Assembly (NCBI RefSeq): GCF_029392895.1
Contig: NZ_CP114200.1
Location: 4,805,001 to 4,869,000 of the forward strand
Source: Streptomyces sp. 71268
GTDB lineage: Bacteria; Actinomycetota; Actinomycetes; Streptomycetales; Streptomycetaceae
Reading direction: 5' to 3'
Length of the DNA: 64,000 nt
The notes beneath the pieces are model-generated. The model was not told the origin of the DNA and made no database searches. It saw only the letters and a list, made by a program, of their open reading frames with translations. Position numbers and translations under genes: made by a program. Positions 26,140 through 35,197 of the stretch are shown here, piece by piece (within the stretch, counting starts at the first letter, position 1; the number at the start of each line of letters is the position of its first letter).

Positions 26140-26952
26140 ATGAGTCCCGCCGAGCACGGTGAGCGTCCCGGCCCCGCCCGCATCCTCGTCGTCGACGACG
26201 AGCCCGCCGTACGCGAGGCGCTGCGGCGCAGCCTGGTGTTCGAGGGGTACGAGGTCGTCGAGGCCGTGGACGGGCTCGACGCGTTGGAGAAGGCCGAGGG
26301 CCGCGCGCCGGAGCTGATCGTGCTCGACGTGCTGATGCCCCGGATGGACGGGCTGACGGCGGCCAGGCGGCTGCGCGCCGCCCGGGTGACCGTGCCGATC
26401 CTCATGCTGACGGCCCGCGACACCGTGGGGGACCGGGTCACGGGGCTCGACGCGGGGGCCGACGACTACCTGGTCAAGCCGTTCGAGCTGGACGAGCTGC
26501 TGGCCCGCATCCGGGCCCTGCTGCGGCGCAGCTCGTACGCGACCGCCGCCACGGGCGGGGCGGTCGAGCCGGACGCGGGCCAGCTCCTGGAATTCGCCGA
26601 CCTGCGGATGGACCTGGCGACGCGGGAGGTCAGCCGGGGTGGGCGGCGGGTGGAGCTGACCCGTACCGAGTTCACCCTCCTCGAACTCTTCCTGGCCCAC
26701 CCGCGCCAGGTGCTCACCCGGGAACAGATCCTCAAGGCGGTCTGGGGCTTCGACTTCGAGCCGTCGTCCAACTCGCTCGACGTGTACGTGATGTACCTGC
26801 GGCGCAAGACCGAGGCGGGCGGCGAGCAGCGGCTGGTGCACACCGTGCGCGGCGTCGGCTACGTGCTGCGCGCCGACGACCACGGGTACGGGCAGGGGCG
26901 GGGCCAGGGCCATGGTCAGGTGCACGGCCCCGAGCGCGGGACCGGCGCGTGA
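26140..26952 (+). CDS. OmpR-family response regulator
   Basis: A 270-residue response regulator. The receiver has RILVVDDEP, phospho-acceptor Asp63 in [13 protein letters not shown], Thr in LTARDT and Lys in LVKPF. The C-terminal winged helix includes [27 protein letters not shown] His/Gly/Gln-rich tail follows. Its stop nearly abuts the sensor kinase gene. It resembles MprA/TcrX-type regulators, and the triple repeat before the protease gene is a likely target. Confidence 0.88.
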   Translation: MSPAEHGERPGPARILVVDDEPAVREALRRSLVFEGYEVVEAVDGLDALEKAEGRAPELIVLDVLMPRMDGLTAARRLRAARVTVPILMLTARDTVGDRVTGLDAGADDYLVKPFELDELLARIRALLRRSSYATAATGGAVEPDAGQLLEFADLRMDLATREVSRGGRRVELTRTEFTLLELFLAHPRQVLTREQILKAVWGFDFEPSSNSLDVYVMYLRRKTEAGGEQRLVHTVRGVGYVLRADDHGYGQGRGQGHGQVHGPERGTGA

Positions 26953-27033
26953 GCGGCCCGCCGCCGCCCCCCGGCGCGCCCCCCGCACCAGCCCGCCGGC
27001 CCCACCGCTCCGTACGCCCCGACACCGACACCG

Positions 27034-28542
27034 ATGCCGGCCCCGCCGGCCGGCAGCACGGCGGCGCCGCGCGCCGGGGGGCGGCGGTCGTGGCGCACCC
27101 GGCTGCCGTTGCGCTCGCGGCTCGCGCTGCTCACCGCGCTGGCGGTGGCCTTCGCGGTCGCGCTGTCCGCCGTCGCCTGCTGGGTGATCACGCGCGAGCA
27201 GCTCCGCGACGAGATCGACAACTCGCTGAGCGGTCTCGAGGTCAAGCCCAGCTACCTCCAGGCCACCCTGGAGCGCTGTTCGCAGGGCGAGCCCGAGCCG
27301 AGCCGGGACGCCGGGCCGAGCCTGGTGTACGTGCAGACCGTGGGGCCGAACGGCGGTCGGTGCGTGGGCCCGGGCTCCAAGCCGGTGAAGGTCGACAACG
27401 AGGACATCCACGTCGCCCGCGGGGTGAACGACGAGGTGCTGCGGGACGGCAGGACCGACCGGGGCGCGCCGGTGCGGGTGCTCACCAAGAACTACGTCGT
27501 CGGCGACACCGTGTTCGCCGTGTCCATGTCCCGGCCGCTGGCCGAGACCAACAGCGCGCTGAGCACGCTGGCCCTGGTCCTCGCGGTGGTCGCCGGGATC
27601 GGCGTGCTCGGCGCGGCGACCGCGGGCCTTGCCGTCGCCCGGGCCGGGCTGCGCCCGGTGGACCGGCTGACCGGGGCCGTCGAGCACATCGCCCGCACCG
27701 AGGATCTGGCCACCACCATCCCGGTCGATGGCCGGGACGAGATCGCCCGGCTCTCGCGTTCGTTCAACTCGATGACCGCCGCCCTCGCCTCGTCTCGCGA
27801 CCGGCAGCAGCAGCTCATCGCGGACGCCGGGCACGAGCTGCGCACCCCGCTCACCTCCTTGCGGATGAACGTCGAACTGCTCGCCCGCAGTGAGGAGACG
27901 GGCCGCGCGCTGCCGCCCGAGGACCGCAGGGAGCTGCTGGCCAGCGTGAAGGCGCAGATGACCGAGTTGGCCTCGCTCATCGGCGACCTCCAGGAGCTCA
28001 ACCGCGCCGACGCCCCGCCCGGCAGCGGCCCGCCCCCGGTCGCCGCCCTGCACGAGGCGGCGGGCGCGGCCGTGGAGCGGGCGCGGCTGCGCGGCAAGGA
28101 CCTGCGGATCACGGCGCGGCTCGCGCCGTGGTACGTGCCGGCCGAGCCCGCCACGCTGGAACGGGCCGTGATCAACCTGCTGGACAACGCGGTCAAGTTC
28201 AGCCCGCCCGGCGGCACCGTCGACGTGGCGCTGGACGACGGCGTGCTGACCGTGCGGGACCACGGCCCGGGCATCCCTGCCGACGAACTGCCGCACGTCT
28301 TCGACCGGTTCTGGCGCTCCCCGTCGGCCCGCAGCATGCCGGGCTCGGGCCTCGGCCTGTCGATCGTGGCCCGTACGGTGCAGCGCGCGGGCGGCGAGGT
28401 GGCCCTGCGGCCGGCCGACGGCGGCGGCACGGTGGCCGTCGTCCGGCTGCCCGGCGCGGCCCACCCGCCGCCCGAGGCGCCCCCGCCCGGGGCGGGTGGG
28501 TCCACCGGGCCGGCTGGGTCGGCCGGGACTGGCGTGGGTTGA
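27034..28542 (+). CDS. Sensor histidine kinase
   Basis: A 502-residue membrane kinase. Transmembrane helices are at about 29-52 and 172-200, flanking an extracytoplasmic sensor of about 120 residues with two Cys. A HAMP domain is followed by the H-box ADAGHELRTPLTSL with His267. The ATPase has NLLDNAVKFS, DHGPGIP and SGLGLSIV. ATG 27034 is the first start after the regulator stop; it lacks a visible ribosome site, so the true start could differ. It should phosphorylate the regulator encoded just upstream. Confidence 0.87.
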   Translation: MPAPPAGSTAAPRAGGRRSWRTRLPLRSRLALLTALAVAFAVALSAVACWVITREQLRDEIDNSLSGLEVKPSYLQATLERCSQGEPEPSRDAGPSLVYVQTVGPNGGRCVGPGSKPVKVDNEDIHVARGVNDEVLRDGRTDRGAPVRVLTKNYVVGDTVFAVSMSRPLAETNSALSTLALVLAVVAGIGVLGAATAGLAVARAGLRPVDRLTGAVEHIARTEDLATTIPVDGRDEIARLSRSFNSMTAALASSRDRQQQLIADAGHELRTPLTSLRMNVELLARSEETGRALPPEDRRELLASVKAQMTELASLIGDLQELNRADAPPGSGPPPVAALHEAAGAAVERARLRGKDLRITARLAPWYVPAEPATLERAVINLLDNAVKFSPPGGTVDVALDDGVLTVRDHGPGIPADELPHVFDRFWRSPSARSMPGSGLGLSIVARTVQRAGGEVALRPADGGGTVAVVRLPGAAHPPPEAPPPGAGGSTGPAGSAGTGVG

Positions 28543-28640
28543 CCGGTAAGGACGGGGCCGGTCGCTGACAGGGCGGCCGGGCTCCGACTGTCAGGGGGCG
28601 GCGGGCTCCCCGCCCCACCCCGCCCCGCCCCGGCCCGCGC

Positions 28641-29246
28641 TCAGCGCGACCCGTCGGCCGCCGGGTCGGCCTGGGCGGCACGCCGCGCCGCCCAGTCGGC
28701 TAGGCGCAGCTCGTACTCGACCTCGCCGTGCTCGGTGCCCGGCAGCGGGTCGTCGAAGTGCACGTGGAAGGTGCGGACGTAGCGCAGGCCGGCCTTCTCC
28801 ATGACGCGCCGCGACGCGGTGTTGACCGCCATCGTCTGGGCCCACACGCGCCGCACGCCGAGTTCGGTGAACCCCTTGTCGATCAACGCCCGGGCCCCCT
28901 CGGTGGCCAGCCCGCGACCCCAGGCCGACGCCATGAGCCGGTAGCCGAGCTCCACGTCCGTGACGCTGCCGTCGGGCGGGGGCTGGAGGCTCAGCCACCC
29001 GAGGAAGGACCCGGTGGCCCGCTCGACGGCGGCCCAGCGGCCGGCCGGGCCGAGGCGGTAGTCGCGCAGGATCTTCGGCAGCACCTCGTTCTCGATCACG
29101 GCGCGCGGCGTCGGCTCGCCGGTGAGGAACCGCATCACCCGTGGGTCGCTGTCCAGCGCCACCAGGTGCTCCACGTCGGCGGCGGTGAACCGACGCAGCG
29201 TCAGCCGCTCGGTCCGTACGAACACGTCCACGTCGTCCGTCGGCAC
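28641..29246 (-). CDS. GNAT acetyltransferase (RimJ/RimL type)
   Basis: A 201-residue protein from GTG 29246 with a GGGGAG ribosome site. It starts TERLTLRRFTAADVEHLVAL in the RimL style, and the acetyl-CoA motif is around GRGLATEGARALIDKGF. It probably acetylates a protein N-terminus or a small molecule; the substrate is not evident. It converges with the sensor kinase gene. Confidence 0.8.
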   Translation of the reverse strand: MPTDDVDVFVRTERLTLRRFTAADVEHLVALDSDPRVMRFLTGEPTPRAVIENEVLPKILRDYRLGPAGRWAAVERATGSFLGWLSLQPPPDGSVTDVELGYRLMASAWGRGLATEGARALIDKGFTELGVRRVWAQTMAVNTASRRVMEKAGLRYVRTFHVHFDDPLPGTEHGEVEYELRLADWAARRAAQADPAADGSR

Positions 29247-29403
29247 GGTGTACTCCCCGGGTTGGCGGCCGCCATCGTCCCCGGGGCTGGCACCGGCCGT
29301 CCACGGCATTTCGGCGCCGGGGCGGGATGGGGCTGATCGGGGTGGGGTGGGCCGGTGGGGCGCGCTCGCGGCGCGGCCCCACCGGCTGGGCCGGCTGGTG
29401 TGA

Positions 29404-31050
29404 CTAGCGCTCGCGCGCCGCGCCGAACGGCAGGCTGGTCCCCGCCAGTTCGGCGTGGATGCCGTCCGCGCGGACGACGACGTCGCGCAGCCACACGCCG
29501 CGCGCCTGCTCCGGCAGTTGGAAGGAGAGCGCGAGGCGCTCGGACAACTCGGGCAGCCGTAGCGCGGTGAGCGCCGTCAGCAGCTTCGGGTCCAGGCCCA
29601 GCTTCTCCAGGAGCCACGGGTGGTCCCGTACGACGTCCACCAGGTTGACGCCCATCAGGAGCTGGGCGAAGCGCGGGGCACCGACGAGTTCGGTCAACCG
29701 CGCGTCGCTGCGCAGCGCCTGGTCGACGCGGCGCTGCGGCACGCCGATCCGGTCGGCGATGGCGGGTACGGACAGCAGGGCGCGCGCCTTCGCGGCGTCG
29801 CGGACGATCCGTTCGGCGGCCGGCCGGTGCAGCCGCAGCCCGGCGTCCGGGCCCGGCCGGTAGCTGGCCACCTCGGGAACGTCGAGCAGCATGTTGCTGA
29901 TCTGCGTCGAGATGCCGCGACCGCCGTCCCGCTGGAGGCGCGCGTCAGCCCGTACGCGCAGCATCTGGCCCGCGACCGGCACCGTGCCGTCCGCGCGTAC
30001 CGCGTTGTCGTCCAGTTTGCGGTAGCGCACCTGGGATGCGCCGAGTTCGCGGCCGAGGTCGTCGAAGGAGAGCAGCACGTCGCCGCGCAGGGCGCCGATG
30101 AGGGCGCCGTCGATGGCGGCCGGTGAGTCGCCGCGCAGCTCGATGCCCTCGGCCGTCGCGCGCACCCGGGCCAGCGAGACCCGGTCGGCGGCCACGTCGG
30201 GCACGGTGACGTCGACCCGGTCGACGCGCTGCTGGGCGACCTGGGTGAGGAAGGGGAACCCGTGGATCTCCACCTCGGGCGCGGCGGCCAGGTCGAGGTC
30301 CGCGCGCAGCCGCTGCGCCGCCTCGCGCTCGGCGTACAGGACCGCGCAGCGGTCGGCCAGGGTGAGGACGAGCGCGCAGACCACGACGCCGATGAGCAGC
30401 TTCGCGGTCAGCGGCACCGCCGCGAAGCGGCCGCGTCCGCGCCTGGAGCGTCCGCGCTTGGCGCGGCGGTGGTTGGGCGGCGACCAGGGCTCGTCGTCGT
30501 CCTCGTCGTCGGATCGCAGCCCGAGCCGCCCGCCGAGGCCGACCGGCCCCGCCTCGCCCCACGCGAACGGGCCGGGCTCGGACCCGTTCGCGGGCTCGGG
30601 GCCGGGCGCCTGCTCCCGGGCCTCGCGGTGCCGGAGGCCCTCGCCGTGCTCGACGTGGCCGCGCGGCCCGTACGCGTCGCCGGCGCGGTCCGCCGCGTAG
30701 TCGTGCCGGGATTCGTGGCTGGTGTGGTGCGCGTGGGTGTCGGTGTGGGCGTGGGTGTCGGTGTTGCGGGGGCCGCGGCCGGGTGTGGCCGGTGGGTGGG
30801 GCTCGTCGTGGCGGGGGCGCTGGCCCCGGTCGTGGTTCGGGGTCGGGTCCGGGGGTGGGTCGGCGAGCGCGGCGAGTGCGGCGTACGGGTTGTACGGGCG
30901 GGGCGCCGGCTCCTCCGGTCGGGCCCGCGCCGGGGCGTGCGCGGCGTGGGGGGCGGCGGCGGGCTCCCCGGCGTGGGCGCCCGGCGGCGCTGACGCGTCG
31001 GTGAACTCCGGATGAGCTGACGGTGAGGGTATGCGTGTGGGGGGTCGCAT
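29404..31050 (-). CDS. DUF2993 membrane-anchored protein with long disordered N-terminus
   Basis: A 548-residue protein. About 210 residues of Pro/His/Asp-rich sequence, including repeated HTDTHAH units, and a basic patch ([14 protein letters not shown]) precede a transmembrane helix around 215-235. The extracytoplasmic DUF2993 domain shows VEIHGFPFLTQVAQQRVDRVDV. The domain resembles the shorter protein at 8175-9056, so these are paralogues with different cytoplasmic tails. The role is probably lipid binding at the envelope. Confidence 0.78.
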   Translation of the reverse strand: MRPPTRIPSPSAHPEFTDASAPPGAHAGEPAAAPHAAHAPARARPEEPAPRPYNPYAALAALADPPPDPTPNHDRGQRPRHDEPHPPATPGRGPRNTDTHAHTDTHAHHTSHESRHDYAADRAGDAYGPRGHVEHGEGLRHREAREQAPGPEPANGSEPGPFAWGEAGPVGLGGRLGLRSDDEDDDEPWSPPNHRRAKRGRSRRGRGRFAAVPLTAKLLIGVVVCALVLTLADRCAVLYAEREAAQRLRADLDLAAAPEVEIHGFPFLTQVAQQRVDRVDVTVPDVAADRVSLARVRATAEGIELRGDSPAAIDGALIGALRGDVLLSFDDLGRELGASQVRYRKLDDNAVRADGTVPVAGQMLRVRADARLQRDGGRGISTQISNMLLDVPEVASYRPGPDAGLRLHRPAAERIVRDAAKARALLSVPAIADRIGVPQRRVDQALRSDARLTELVGAPRFAQLLMGVNLVDVVRDHPWLLEKLGLDPKLLTALTALRLPELSERLALSFQLPEQARGVWLRDVVVRADGIHAELAGTSLPFGAARER

Positions 31051-31202
31051 CGACGTATCCCACCACGACGGCCCGCCTCGAACGCAAGTCCTACCGTGGG
31101 TACGGCGCCGCGCGGGACGTCTTCCGGTCGGAACCGGCGAACCCCCGCCCCACCGCGCGACAGCCCGCCGCGGCGGGGCGGGGCGGGGCCGCCGCCGGGG
31201 AG

Positions 31203-32201
31203 CTACCAGTGGCCGGGGCGGGTGAGCCCTGCCGGCAGGGTCGTACGGGCGTCGCCGCGGGCGGCGTTGAGCTGGGCCTGGGTAAGGAAGAGGGCGCCGG
31301 TGAGGTCGGCGCCGTGCAGCGCCGTGTCGCGCAGGTCGGCCCCGATCAGGTCGGCGCCGCGCAGGTCGGCGCCGGTGAGGTCGGCGGCGATGAGCAGCGC
31401 CCCGCGCAGGTTGGCGCCCCGCAGCGAGGTTCCGGCCAGCCGCGCCCCGACGAGGTCGGCGCCCCGGCGGTTCTTTTTGCGGCCGGGAACGGTCTGGTCG
31501 CGGACGAGCTGGCTGGCCCGCAGCAGCAGCGGGTTCACGGAGTGACGCAGCGCGCCCACGTCCACGGCGGCGAGGGTGTCGGCGTCGGCGCAGGTGAGCT
31601 GGCGCGTCTCGTCGGCGGCCCGGCGCAGCTCGCCGTGGAGCGGCCGGGCGGGCGCCATCTCCAGCGCCTGGGTGAGGTACCAGAGCACCTCGTGCACCTG
31701 GCGTGCCACCGCGAACACGTCGAACATCAGCCGCGCGGTCTCCGGGGCCCGCCGCCAGTCTCGGCCGCCGAAGGTGACCTGGGAGACCTGCTGCCCGGCG
31801 CCGAAGCAGTCGAAGACCGTGCACCCGGAGAAGCCCTGCCCGCGCAGGTCCGCGTGGATGCCGCAGCGGAAGTCGGCGCGCAGGTTCGCACAGGGCCGCC
31901 CCGCCGGCTTGTCCACCGGGAAGTCGGCCGACGCGGCGAACGGCAGCGCGACGCAGCACAGCCCGAAACACCGCGAACAGTCCGCCCGCAGCGCGCCGTC
32001 GCCACCGACGGTGCCGGTCTCCGCGCTGTTCGCCGTACCGTTCGCCGTACCGCTCGCGGTGCCGTTCGCCGTACGGCTCGCCGTGCTGGTCGGCGTGGCG
32101 CTCGGACCGTAGTCCGGCCCGCCGGGCGCCGCGTCGGGGTGGCTGGTCGCGGTCGGTCGCCCGGCGTCGTTGGGGGCCGGGGCGTGCTGTCGCTGTGCCA
32201 A
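31203..32201 (-). CDS. Pentapeptide-repeat protein with Cys-rich N-terminal domain
   Basis: A 332-residue protein. After a Thr/Ala/Gly-rich repeat (TANGTASGTANGTANS) comes a Cys cluster, DCSRCFGLCCVALPF, with further Cys at about 103, 111, 125 and 130. This may bind an Fe-S cluster or metal. The C-terminal 100 residues are A(D/N)LxG pentapeptide repeats (GANLRGALLIAADLTGADL), which fold as a quadrilateral beta-helix. The function is unknown. The gene is divergent from the cyclodipeptide operon. Confidence 0.75.
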   Translation of the reverse strand: MAQRQHAPAPNDAGRPTATSHPDAAPGGPDYGPSATPTSTASRTANGTASGTANGTANSAETGTVGGDGALRADCSRCFGLCCVALPFAASADFPVDKPAGRPCANLRADFRCGIHADLRGQGFSGCTVFDCFGAGQQVSQVTFGGRDWRRAPETARLMFDVFAVARQVHEVLWYLTQALEMAPARPLHGELRRAADETRQLTCADADTLAAVDVGALRHSVNPLLLRASQLVRDQTVPGRKKNRRGADLVGARLAGTSLRGANLRGALLIAADLTGADLRGADLIGADLRDTALHGADLTGALFLTQAQLNAARGDARTTLPAGLTRPGHW

Positions 32202-32552
32202 CGTCTGTACTTCCTACGAGGTAGGGGCGGTGCCTTGTCACCCCCGCGTGAGGGGGCGGCCCCTATTGTCCCCGTACCGGGCCGGCGTGGCCGCGGGGCC
32301 GCCTGCCGTCGCGCCCCGTGGGGGCCGGCGGTGCGCCCACGGGGTGAGCACCCGGGCGGAGCCGCGCCCGAGATGGGCAACTTCGGCTCCTGTGAAAAGC
32401 ATATTTATAGGGGTTCTCGCGGGCGCTTGACCGGTAGAGCACTCCGCCCACAGTGCTCCCTCACGCCGTTGTGACGTTGCGGTATTCCGCTGTGCAATCG
32501 AATGGGTCGCCGCGATCAGTGACGAGCGACCAGCACAGCTCCAAGGGGGGAC
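32202..32552. other. Divergent regulatory region before the cyclodipeptide operon
   Basis: No gene is supported. A hairpin lies near 32221-32267 (TAGGGGC/GCCCCTA arms with an inner CCCCC/GGGGG stem). An AT-rich patch CATATTTATAGGGG (about 32399-32412) is very unusual for this window and may be a promoter in either direction. The terpene cyclase gene has an AAGGGGGG ribosome site. Confidence 0.5.
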
Positions 32553-33269
32553 ATGGTAGACGGCATCCGTATGGCGCTCGCCGCCGTATGCGGCCTTGGC
32601 TGGACCATCGCGTACGTGCTGGCGGTACGGACCGGGCTGCGTGACAAGACGTACTGCGTTCCGCTCGTGGCACTGGCCATGAACATCTGCTGGGAATTCC
32701 AGTTCGTCTTCTTCAGATCCGCCGAACACATGTCGGGCAGCAATTCCGAGGTCGAGGGCGCCGAGGTATTCATCGGAATCATCTGGCTCATCGTCGACTG
32801 CGGCCTGTTGTACACCGTATTCCGCTTCGGTCCGAACGAATTCCCCTACCTGCCGCGCCGCGTCTTCTACGCCGGCTTCGTCGTCGTGCTCGGCCTGGCC
32901 TACGCGGGGATCGAGGTGCTCTCCCGGGAATTCGACGACGGGGACGTGGTCCTCACCAGCTTCGGCATGAACGTGGCCATGTCCGGGCTGTTCCTGGCGA
33001 TGCTGGCCGCCCGGCAGTCGAGCCGTGGCCAGTCGATGGGCATCGCCGTGGCCAAGTTCGTGGGCACCGCGTCCACCTGCCTCGCCTGGTTCTTCGACAC
33101 CTCGGTCTACCCAGGTCCCTGGCTCCCGTACTGCACGGTGGCCTGCGTCCTGCTGGACGTCGCGTACATCGCCGCCCTCTCCGCCGTACTGCGCAGGGAA
33201 CGTGAGAGCGGCCGGCTCGCCGGTGATCGGCCCGAACTCCGGGACATCGAAAGGAATGCTTCGCTGTGA
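32553..33269 (+). CDS. Integral-membrane terpene cyclase (drimentine/Pyr4-like)
   Basis: A 238-residue protein with about seven transmembrane helices. The pattern fits the membrane terpene cyclases related to fungal Pyr4/PaxB and bacterial drimentine cyclases. The conserved acidic residue before the second helix is Glu48 in NICWEFQF. Asp82 (LIVDCG) and a later Asp in VLLDVAY could be the second catalytic acid. Such enzymes protonate a prenyl chain or epoxide to start cyclisation. It is the first gene of a three-gene coupled operon with a cyclodipeptide synthase and prenyltransferase, which supports the call. Confidence 0.8.
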   Translation: MVDGIRMALAAVCGLGWTIAYVLAVRTGLRDKTYCVPLVALAMNICWEFQFVFFRSAEHMSGSNSEVEGAEVFIGIIWLIVDCGLLYTVFRFGPNEFPYLPRRVFYAGFVVVLGLAYAGIEVLSREFDDGDVVLTSFGMNVAMSGLFLAMLAARQSSRGQSMGIAVAKFVGTASTCLAWFFDTSVYPGPWLPYCTVACVLLDVAYIAALSAVLRRERESGRLAGDRPELRDIERNASL

Positions 33270-33967
33270 CGAACTCCAACCCTTCGACGGTCATTCCAAC
33301 GTTCACCACCGAGCCCCTCACGGAGAACTGCCGGGAGGTCTGCGCCCGGGGTGAGCACGCCCTCGTGGGAGTCTCGCCCGGCAACAGCTACTTCAGCGAG
33401 GAGCGGCTCACCGAACTGTTCCGCTGGGCCGGCAGCCTCTTCCGGCGGGTGGACGTCATGATCCCCGACTCGGCACAGCGCCACACCTGGCTCGCGCTCG
33501 GCTACACGCCCGGCCGCTCGCACCGCAAGTCGCACAACGAGTCGTCCCGCATCTTCAACCGGGTCAACCGGGCCTGGCAGGCGGCGGATGTGCCCGACGT
33601 GGAGTTCGGCGCCTACCGGCTCTCCGAGATCGAGGAGCGGCCCAACTACCAGGAGTTGCTCCGGGTGAGCGAGAAGGCGTTGGCCGACGACCCCGAGACG
33701 CGCGAGAGCTACCACCGGGTGGTGCGCAGGGTGTTGCGCAACCACCTGGCCGGGGCCGAGCCGACCGAGGAACAGGCCGCGGAGGCCGCGCGCTACCTGA
33801 TCGCCGAGACGCCCTTCCTGATCAACACGCCACAGGTCATGGGCGTGACCAGCTCGACCGCGATCTACCAGCACCGGGTGGAGTTCATCGACCGGATCTA
33901 CGCCGGCCAGACCCCCCTGCGCCGCAGCGATCAGCAGGCGTTCGTCGTCACCCGGCCCGTGTCATGA
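33266..33967 (+). CDS. Cyclodipeptide synthase (CDPS)
   Basis: A 233-residue CDPS. These enzymes take two aminoacyl-tRNAs and form a diketopiperazine. The catalytic Ser37 lies in GVSPGNSYFS, with Asn40 following as in the NYH subfamily. Tyr177 and Glu181 (YLIAE) match AlbC Tyr178/Glu182, and Tyr201 matches AlbC Tyr202. The residue after that Tyr is Gln202 where NYH enzymes have His. The gene overlaps both neighbours by 4 bp (GTGA and ATGA). By context the product is probably a Trp-containing cyclodipeptide, but amino-acid specificity cannot be read here. Confidence 0.92.
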   Translation: MTNSNPSTVIPTFTTEPLTENCREVCARGEHALVGVSPGNSYFSEERLTELFRWAGSLFRRVDVMIPDSAQRHTWLALGYTPGRSHRKSHNESSRIFNRVNRAWQAADVPDVEFGAYRLSEIEERPNYQELLRVSEKALADDPETRESYHRVVRRVLRNHLAGAEPTEEQAAEAARYLIAETPFLINTPQVMGVTSSTAIYQHRVEFIDRIYAGQTPLRRSDQQAFVVTRPVS

Positions 33968-34899
33968 CCCGCCAGGAACTCGACGCGGCCGAGATCCGCG
34001 ACCCGCTCCTCCGGGAGGCGTACGCGCTGTGTGAGACGGTCCTCCAGGAGGAGAACCACGCGTCCCACACCTGGATGCGCGACCAACTGCCGCCCGACCG
34101 GCGGCCGTACTGGGACGCGATGATCGCCTTCTGCGGTCACGCGGACGACCTGGTCGACGCGCTCAACGTGCCGCTGGCGGAGCGGTTGCGCCGCTACGAC
34201 GCGTTCACCCAGGACTTCTTCCGCATGCTGCACGCCACGCGGCAGGCCGGCCCCGCCACCGTGCTCGGCCCGCTGCCCGGCACGCCGGGCCGGCGCGCCC
34301 CCGGTGACCGGGTACGCCTGGTGTCGCTGGCGTTCTGCGACTTCGTCCACACCTGGCGGCTGCGCGAGGCGGACGTCCGCCAGGCCGGCCAGGCGCTGCG
34401 CACGGACATCACCGTCGAGGCGTACGACACGACGCACGCGCTGGAGCAGTACATGCTCGGCGTCAGCGGCGAACCCGCGCGCTGGCTGGCCATCCTGCTC
34501 GGGCAGCGCGGCCAGGAGCTGTCACAGGGGGCCGAGAACGCGGTCATATCCTGGGGGTTCGGGCTCCAGACGCTGGACTTCCTGCTCGACATCGAGGAGG
34601 ACCTGCGTCTTGGCAAGCTCTACGTACCCCTCGACGACCTGCGCCGCTGCGGCCTTGAGCGCGCCGAGTTGGAGTCGACCGTCGCGGCCCGCCAGACCTC
34701 ACAGCCGCTGCGCGACCTCGTCGGCTGCCAACTGGAACGGGTGCGGACGTACTTCACGGCCGCCGAGGCATGGCTCGACCAGGCCCGCCCGGTGGGCTGG
34801 GGGGCGATCCGCGACTCGCTCACCGAGGGCTGGTCCACGGTGGACCGGCTCGCCCGCTGCGACCACGACGTCTTCGCCCTGACCGCCGAGTCGGCGTAG
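33964..34899 (+). CDS. Phytoene-synthase-like prenyltransferase
   Basis: A 311-residue squalene/phytoene-synthase-fold enzyme. The two Asp-rich motifs are HADDLVDA and LDIEEDLRLGKLYVPLDD. In drimentine-type pathways this family transfers a farnesyl group to the indole C3 of a Trp diketopiperazine rather than making carotenoid precursors. No carotenoid genes are near and it is coupled to the CDPS gene, so that role is likely. It ends the operon. Confidence 0.85.
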   Translation: MTRQELDAAEIRDPLLREAYALCETVLQEENHASHTWMRDQLPPDRRPYWDAMIAFCGHADDLVDALNVPLAERLRRYDAFTQDFFRMLHATRQAGPATVLGPLPGTPGRRAPGDRVRLVSLAFCDFVHTWRLREADVRQAGQALRTDITVEAYDTTHALEQYMLGVSGEPARWLAILLGQRGQELSQGAENAVISWGFGLQTLDFLLDIEEDLRLGKLYVPLDDLRRCGLERAELESTVAARQTSQPLRDLVGCQLERVRTYFTAAEAWLDQARPVGWGAIRDSLTEGWSTVDRLARCDHDVFALTAESA

Positions 34900-35197
34900 C
34901 CCGGGGGCCGTGGCCCGTGGTCCGGGCTGTGGTCCACGGGGTCGCGGTCCGGGGGCCGTGACCCCGCGGCCCCGTGGTCGTACGGCCACGGGGCTCCGCC
35001 CGGCGCGGGGTGCGGGCGCCGCGCCCCGTGCCCGCCTCCGACCCGCGCGCCGCCGCGCCCGGGCGGTCGCCCCGCTGCTGCGCCCCCGGCACCGCCTCCC
35101 GCCGGGGGCGCAGCGCCCTGCCCGCTGCCACGCGTGCGGGAACGCGTACGGACACGGGCGCGGGCACGCGCACGGATATGGGGCGCGGGGGTGGGGG

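Noticed and set aside
33964..34899. Carotenoid phytoene synthase
   Set aside because: No desaturase or cyclase genes of carotenoid synthesis are present, and the gene is coupled to a CDPS gene.
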